Notes under the pieces: model-generated
The model's database searches: none
What the model was told of the DNA's origin: nothing
Seen by the model: only the letters and a program-made list of their open reading frames with translations
Position numbers and translations under genes: made by a program
From: B1 sp044370475
GTDB taxonomy: Bacteria; Bacteroidota; Bacteroidia; UKL13-3
Length of the DNA stretch: 21,016 nucleotides
NCBI GenBank assembly: GCA_044370475.1
Contig: JBILVK010000051.1
Location: 1-21,016, forward strand
Direction of reading: 5' to 3'
Shown: piece after piece, positions 17,149 through 21,016 of the stretch
Layout of the letters: the number at the start of each line of letters is the position of its first letter
Numbering within the stretch: position 1 is the stretch's first letter

Positions 17149-18225
17149 ATGGCGAGAGGAATACAATTTGAAGTGTTGAAAATTTGGATTGAGAATTATT
17201 TAAATTTTGTCAGAAAGAAATTTTTGATTCCAATCATTTTTGGATTGATTGGATTGTTAATGGGTTTTTATTATGCATATAAATATAAACCTTATTATAT
17301 CTCTCAACTTAGTTTTATAATAAACGATGGAAAGTCAAGTAATATCAGTGCATTAAGTGCAATAGCTGGTCAATTGGGGATTGGAGGCGGTGGTCCAACA
17401 GTTACAGATGATAGGATTATGTTTCTTTTAACTACTAAGAAAGTTTTAGGGTCTGTTTTGCTGAAGAAAATGGAAAATAGCTCCACTACCATAGGAGATG
17501 CCATGATTTCAGCATATAACTTATCTGGACCTATTGGTTCAGATTCGATGATGAAAGATTTTAAAGGATTTAAATCCATCTCCTTTGATAAAATCAGCAA
17601 ACAAGAAAGTTATGCTATTGATTTAATAATTACTTCCATAAAGTTATCAAATAGGTTTAAGGTTGAATCTGTTAAGAGAAAAGCAAACTCATTGTATGGT
17701 AATCAAAGTAATGGTATTATTTCAATTTCATATGAAAATAGAAATGAAATTTTAGCAAAAGAATTTGTTCAATTTGTTTACCAAGAATTATCAAATTTTT
17801 ATTCAGAATCTATGTTGAGGAATCTGCAAAACAACTATGATTTGCTGAATTTTAGGGCAGACTCTATTGAAAAATTAATGCATTCTACAGAAAATAGAAG
17901 CGCAATTGCAACAGATAATTCTTATAATGTATTCAGATATCAAGGGAAAATCGAAGAATTTCGTCTTAGGAAAGAGGTTGAAATGCTAAACATCTTATAT
18001 GTTGAGGTGTTAAAAAATAGAGAATTCGCTAAATTTTCATTAGACCAAGAAAGACCTTTGTTTCAGGTAGTAGATGAACCAATTTTCCCATTAGAAAAGA
18101 AAACGAAGTCAATACCGGTTTTCAGCTTTTTAGGTTTCTTTGTGCTCACCTTGTTTGGATTTTTTGTTTTGACAATTGTTTTCCTTTTGAAGAAGGAAAA
18201 TAGGGATTTGAAGGGGTTAAACTAA
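17149..18225 (+). CDS. Wzz-type polysaccharide chain-length determinant / co-polymerase
   Basis: Inner-membrane protein that sets polymer length and bridges polymerase and export channel. 358 aa with a transmembrane helix at about 25-43 followed by the Wzz strand YYISQLSFIIND, a long periplasmic coiled/helical region, and a second helix at about 324-346 preceded by the proline-containing motif VVDEPIFPLEKKTKS typical of the family. The C-terminus is a short basic tail: there is no fused tyrosine-kinase (BY-kinase) domain with Walker motifs, so kinase control, if any, would be encoded elsewhere. It starts 3 bp after the export gene stop; GGAG immediately before the ATG is too close to act as a normal ribosome site. 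The following flippase gene is 16 bp away. Confidence 0.87.
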   Translation: MARGIQFEVLKIWIENYLNFVRKKFLIPIIFGLIGLLMGFYYAYKYKPYYISQLSFIINDGKSSNISALSAIAGQLGIGGGGPTVTDDRIMFLLTTKKVLGSVLLKKMENSSTTIGDAMISAYNLSGPIGSDSMMKDFKGFKSISFDKISKQESYAIDLIITSIKLSNRFKVESVKRKANSLYGNQSNGIISISYENRNEILAKEFVQFVYQELSNFYSESMLRNLQNNYDLLNFRADSIEKLMHSTENRSAIATDNSYNVFRYQGKIEEFRLRKEVEMLNILYVEVLKNREFAKFSLDQERPLFQVVDEPIFPLEKKTKSIPVFSFLGFFVLTLFGFFVLTIVFLLKKENRDLKGLN

Positions 18226-18241
18226 ATCACAATTATTTGTT

Positions 18242-19618
18242 TTGAAAAATCGCTTTAAGGGCCATGCCTTATATAAAATTCCCTTTTTAAATAAGCAACA
18301 TACACGAAGTAAAGTTGTTCTTAAAAGCATTTTTTCATCAGCCTTAATAAAAATACTCAATTTGATTTCAGGCTTGTATTTAGTTTCTGTTTCCTTGGAA
18401 ATTTTAAATACAGAGTCATATGGAATTTGGATTACACTTTCTTCTATTATTGGCTGGTTGTATTTCTTTGATTTAGGCATTGCTAATGGATTTCGAAATA
18501 AATTTACCCAAGCTATTGCGCAGGATCAAGAAGAATTGGCACAAAAATACCTGAGTACAACTTATGCCACCATTGGGTTAATGGCAATTGTTATTTTCAT
18601 TTTATTTTTGATTATTAATCCCTTCTTAGATTGGAAAAGAATACTAAACGTTCCCAATTCAAATGATTTGCCAATAGAATTGCTTGTTAAATTTGTGATG
18701 TTTTTTTTCTGTATTAAATTGTTCTTATCTATTCTTAATACAGCATTAATTGCAAATCATAAAGTTGGTTTAAGTAGTTTTATTGATTTGATATCGAGTG
18801 TTTTATTATTAGGAATTTTGATCTTTTTTAAACACCAAAATCAAAATTCATTGTTGCTGGTTGGTGTTTTAAATATGCTGGTTCCGACAATTGTTTTATT
18901 GATTTTTTCAGTAATAATTTTCAATACTGTCTTTAAAAAATATAAACCGTCTTTTTCAAAAGTGGACTTTTCACTTTCTTCAGGATTGTTTGCAAAAGGG
19001 TTGCAGTTTTTTGTAATTCAATTAGCTTCAATTTTTATGTTTACTTCAAATACTATTTTAGTAGCCCACTTATTTGGTCCAAATGAAGTAACCACTTTTA
19101 GCTTGGTAAATAAGTTGTTTAATATACCCATCATTGGCTTTTCTATAATTATGACTCCCCTCTGGGCAGGATTTGGAGAGGCCTATTTTAGAGATGAAAT
19201 AGATTGGATAAAAAAGATTGTTAGAAAGTTAATCTCATTTTGGTTTTTGACAAGTCTATTCGTCTTTGCATTTATTTTTGTGTTTCCTCTGGTATTAAGT
19301 ATTTGGGTTCATCAACAGATTGAGGCTTCATTTATACTTGTAGCTTTTTCTGCCACCTTTGTAATTTTAAATAATTGGTGCTCCATTTTTGTGTTATTCA
19401 TTAATGGAATTGGAAAAATTAGGATTCAATTTTTTGGATCAATTTTTTTATCTTTGGCAAGCATTCCACTGTCATTATTTTTTTGCAAATCTTTAGAAAT
19501 GGGTAGTGAAGGCGTATTGTTATCCAATATTATTTGTATTTTGCCTGGAGCATTTTTAGCACCCTATCAATACTATTTATTGGTTAACAAAAAGGCAACT
19601 AAAATTTGGAATAAATGA
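18242..19618 (+). CDS. wzx: Wzx-like lipid-linked oligosaccharide flippase, TTG start
   Basis: Polytopic protein of the MOP/polysaccharide transporter family, 458 aa with about 12 hydrophobic segments, which flips undecaprenyl-linked repeat units across the inner membrane. The family-like N-terminal stretch (SALIKILNLISGLYLVSVSL, ESYGIWITLSSIIGW, FDLGIANGFRNKF) is present. The reading frame is closed by a TAA at 18218-18220, and the only usual start codon before this conserved stretch is TTG at 18242; the first in-frame ATG comes more than 100 codons later, inside the membrane domain. A TTG start is therefore likely. It lies between the Wzz and aminotransferase genes in one run of plus-strand genes, implying a Wzx/Wzy-dependent pathway; the polymerase is not in the window. 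Confidence 0.87.
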   Translation: MKNRFKGHALYKIPFLNKQHTRSKVVLKSIFSSALIKILNLISGLYLVSVSLEILNTESYGIWITLSSIIGWLYFFDLGIANGFRNKFTQAIAQDQEELAQKYLSTTYATIGLMAIVIFILFLIINPFLDWKRILNVPNSNDLPIELLVKFVMFFFCIKLFLSILNTALIANHKVGLSSFIDLISSVLLLGILIFFKHQNQNSLLLVGVLNMLVPTIVLLIFSVIIFNTVFKKYKPSFSKVDFSLSSGLFAKGLQFFVIQLASIFMFTSNTILVAHLFGPNEVTTFSLVNKLFNIPIIGFSIIMTPLWAGFGEAYFRDEIDWIKKIVRKLISFWFLTSLFVFAFIFVFPLVLSIWVHQQIEASFILVAFSATFVILNNWCSIFVLFINGIGKIRIQFFGSIFLSLASIPLSLFFCKSLEMGSEGVLLSNIICILPGAFLAPYQYYLLVNKKATKIWNK

Positions 19619-19624
19619 TTTATT

Positions 19625-20713
19625 ATGAAAATTAAAATACCTGTTTATCAGCCAGAACTTAATGGGAATGAAAAACTTTATGTAAATGAATGTTTAGACA
19701 CCACATGGATTTCTTCAAAAGGCAGATTTATAAATGAGTTTGAATCTAAATTTGCTGATTTTGTTGGGGTAAATTATGCTGCATCTGTTTCTAATGGTAC
19801 AGTTGCTTTGCATTTGGCGATGATTGCTTTAGGTATTGGACCCGGTGATGAAGTTATTGTTCCTAGCTTGACTTATATATCCTCTGTAAATGCCATTGTT
19901 TATGTTGGTGCAACGCCAATTTTCATTGATAGTTTGCCAGATACTTGGCAAATGGATCCAGATGATTTAAAGCGTAAAATTTCGGTTCGAACCAAAGCCG
20001 TAATGGCAGTGCATTTATACGGACATCCTTGTGAAATTGAGCTTGTCAATGAAATTTGTAAAACAAATGGCTTGTTCTTAATTGAAGACTGTGCCGAGGC
20101 TTTAGGTTCAAAATATGGTAATAGGCACGTTGGTACATATGGAGATATAAGTACCTTTAGTTTTTATGGGAATAAAACAATAACCACAGGCGAAGGTGGA
20201 ATGGTTGTTACAAACGATGAAACTTTGTTTGATAGGTCTGTACATTTTAAAGGGCAGGGACTTGCTAAGCATCGTCAGTATTGGCACGATGTGATAGGAT
20301 ATAATTATCGTATGACAAATATTTGTGCTGCCATTGGATTGGCTCAGCTTGAACAAATTGATGGTTTCTTAAAACGTAAAAGAGATATAGCCAAATTCTA
20401 CGAGCAGAATATTATAAACCCAAAAATAGATTTTCACTATGAAAAATCAGGTGTTACGCATTCATATTGGATGTGCAGCATTTTAACTCCCAATTCAAAC
20501 TTAAGAGAAGAGTTAAGAGAAAATTTAGCTCTGGAAGGAATTGAAACGCGACCACTGTTTTATCCAGTGCATACCATGCCGATGTATTCGCAAAAATATT
20601 TAAAAATCCCTGTGGCAGAAAGTTTAGGATGGAGAGGAATTAATCTCCCAAGTTATCCTGGTTTAAGTAATGAAGACTTGGGTTTGATTTGTGGAATAAT
20701 AAATCAATTGTAA
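19625..20713 (+). CDS. DegT/DnrJ/EryC1/StrS sugar aminotransferase, perosamine-synthase-like
   Basis: PLP-dependent enzyme that aminates a nucleotide keto-sugar (glutamate as usual donor) for polysaccharide synthesis, 362 aa, complete. Visible motifs: TTWISSKGRFINEFE near the N-terminus, SVSNGTVALHLA (cofactor phosphate loop), PGDEVIVPSLTYISSVNAI, FLIEDCAEALGSKY (Asp155 facing the PLP ring nitrogen), and FSFYGNKTITTGEGG with Lys184 as the Schiff-base lysine. The pattern is closest in my memory to GDP-perosamine synthases and related C-4 aminotransferases, but the exact sugar cannot be settled from this sequence. The gene starts 6 bp after the flippase and ends 4 bp before a PglD-like acyltransferase, which would acylate the amino group made here. 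Confidence 0.93.
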   Translation: MKIKIPVYQPELNGNEKLYVNECLDTTWISSKGRFINEFESKFADFVGVNYAASVSNGTVALHLAMIALGIGPGDEVIVPSLTYISSVNAIVYVGATPIFIDSLPDTWQMDPDDLKRKISVRTKAVMAVHLYGHPCEIELVNEICKTNGLFLIEDCAEALGSKYGNRHVGTYGDISTFSFYGNKTITTGEGGMVVTNDETLFDRSVHFKGQGLAKHRQYWHDVIGYNYRMTNICAAIGLAQLEQIDGFLKRKRDIAKFYEQNIINPKIDFHYEKSGVTHSYWMCSILTPNSNLREELRENLALEGIETRPLFYPVHTMPMYSQKYLKIPVAESLGWRGINLPSYPGLSNEDLGLICGIINQL

Positions 20714-20717
20714 TTAC

Positions 20718-21016
20718 ATGAGCGTTGTTTTTGGTTCAGCCGGATTAGCAAAAGAAGTTGATTGGATTTTGCATGAAATATGCCTTGCAGGTGGCTCAAA
20801 AGAATTACTTGCAACATGCTTTATTGGAAAAGACAATGTGGGTGAAACTATTAACGACAAAGAGATTTTATCTGAAGAAGCCTTTGTTAGCATTTTAGAA
20901 AGTGGTGAATTGGTTCAAGCTATTATTGCTGTTGGATCACCAGCTTTGAAAAAGAAAATTTTTGATAGAATAAGTCATTATAATCAAATTACTTTTCCTA
21001 CAATAATATTTCCAAC
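20718..21016 (+). CDS. PglD-like sugar O/N-acyltransferase, N-terminal part (cut by window edge)
   Basis: 99 codons of an open frame that runs off the right edge. The start MSVVFGSAGLAKEVDWIL resembles the nucleotide-sugar-binding Rossmann-like N-terminus of PglD/NeuD-type acyltransferases (G-x-x-G-x-A-K-E-V). IIAVGSPALKKKIFDRI matches the second conserved segment (xxAVGxxxxRxxI) of that domain. The left-handed beta-helix (hexapeptide repeat) catalytic part would lie beyond the edge. It starts 4 bp after the aminotransferase stop, the usual pairing for making an N-acetylated amino sugar such as N-acetylperosamine or a bacillosamine relative. No upstream alternative ATG lies in frame after the preceding stop. 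Confidence 0.75.
   Translation, partial: MSVVFGSAGLAKEVDWILHEICLAGGSKELLATCFIGKDNVGETINDKEILSEEAFVSILESGELVQAIIAVGSPALKKKIFDRISHYNQITFPTIIFP

Noticed and set aside
1..21016. Insertion sequences, CRISPR arrays, tRNA or defence genes
   Set aside because: No terminal inverted repeats with transposase, no regularly spaced repeats, no tRNA-like fold and no defence-type proteins were seen; all long frames are accounted for.

Overview
The window is typical Bacteroidota (Bacteroidetes) DNA. It is AT-rich, carries a SusC/SusD outer-membrane pair, a GH97 glycosidase, a secreted protein with a type IX secretion (T9SS/Por) C-terminal tail, CarboxypepD_reg-fused TonB-dependent receptors, and mostly lacks Shine-Dalgarno sites. 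The T9SS tail and overall gene style suggest an environmental lineage (Chitinophagales/Sphingobacteriales-like) rather than a gut Bacteroides, but the genus cannot be told from sequence alone. I see no tRNA, rRNA, CRISPR array or insertion sequence.

Region 1 (1-9940) is a polysaccharide utilisation locus, most likely for an alpha-glucan (starch/glycogen/maltodextrin). On the minus strand are a GH97 alpha-glucosidase (SusB-like, cut by the left edge) and a secreted four-module protein with carbohydrate-binding-like beta-sandwich domains and a T9SS tail. Diverging from them on the plus strand is a tight cluster: susC, susD, a small lipoprotein and a secreted two-repeat protein, closed by a strong hairpin terminator. 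The logic is surface capture (SusD, the T9SS protein, perhaps the two small proteins), TonB-driven import (SusC) and periplasmic cleavage (GH97). No canonical SusE/SusF is recognisable; the T9SS protein and the two small proteins may fill that role.

Region 2 (9956-14502) holds a two-gene unit overlapping by ATGA, a PAP2-family membrane phosphatase followed by an ArnT/GT39-like membrane glycosyltransferase, probably acting on lipid A or polyprenyl-linked sugars. Converging on it, with 24 bp of coding overlap, is a stand-alone TonB-dependent receptor of unknown substrate.

Region 3 (14701-right edge) is the start of a surface-polysaccharide (capsule/exopolysaccharide/O-antigen) operon with very short gaps: a large SLBB outer-membrane export protein, a Wzz-type chain-length protein without a kinase domain, a Wzx flippase starting at TTG, a DegT/perosamine-synthase-like sugar aminotransferase, and a truncated PglD-like sugar N-acyltransferase. 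The last two predict an N-acylated amino sugar in the polymer.

Nothing here is clearly a wholly new system. The least ordinary elements are the T9SS-exported four-module binding protein, the two unrecognised PUL proteins (8541-9894), the perfect palindrome upstream of the GH97 gene, and the overlapping convergent gene pair.
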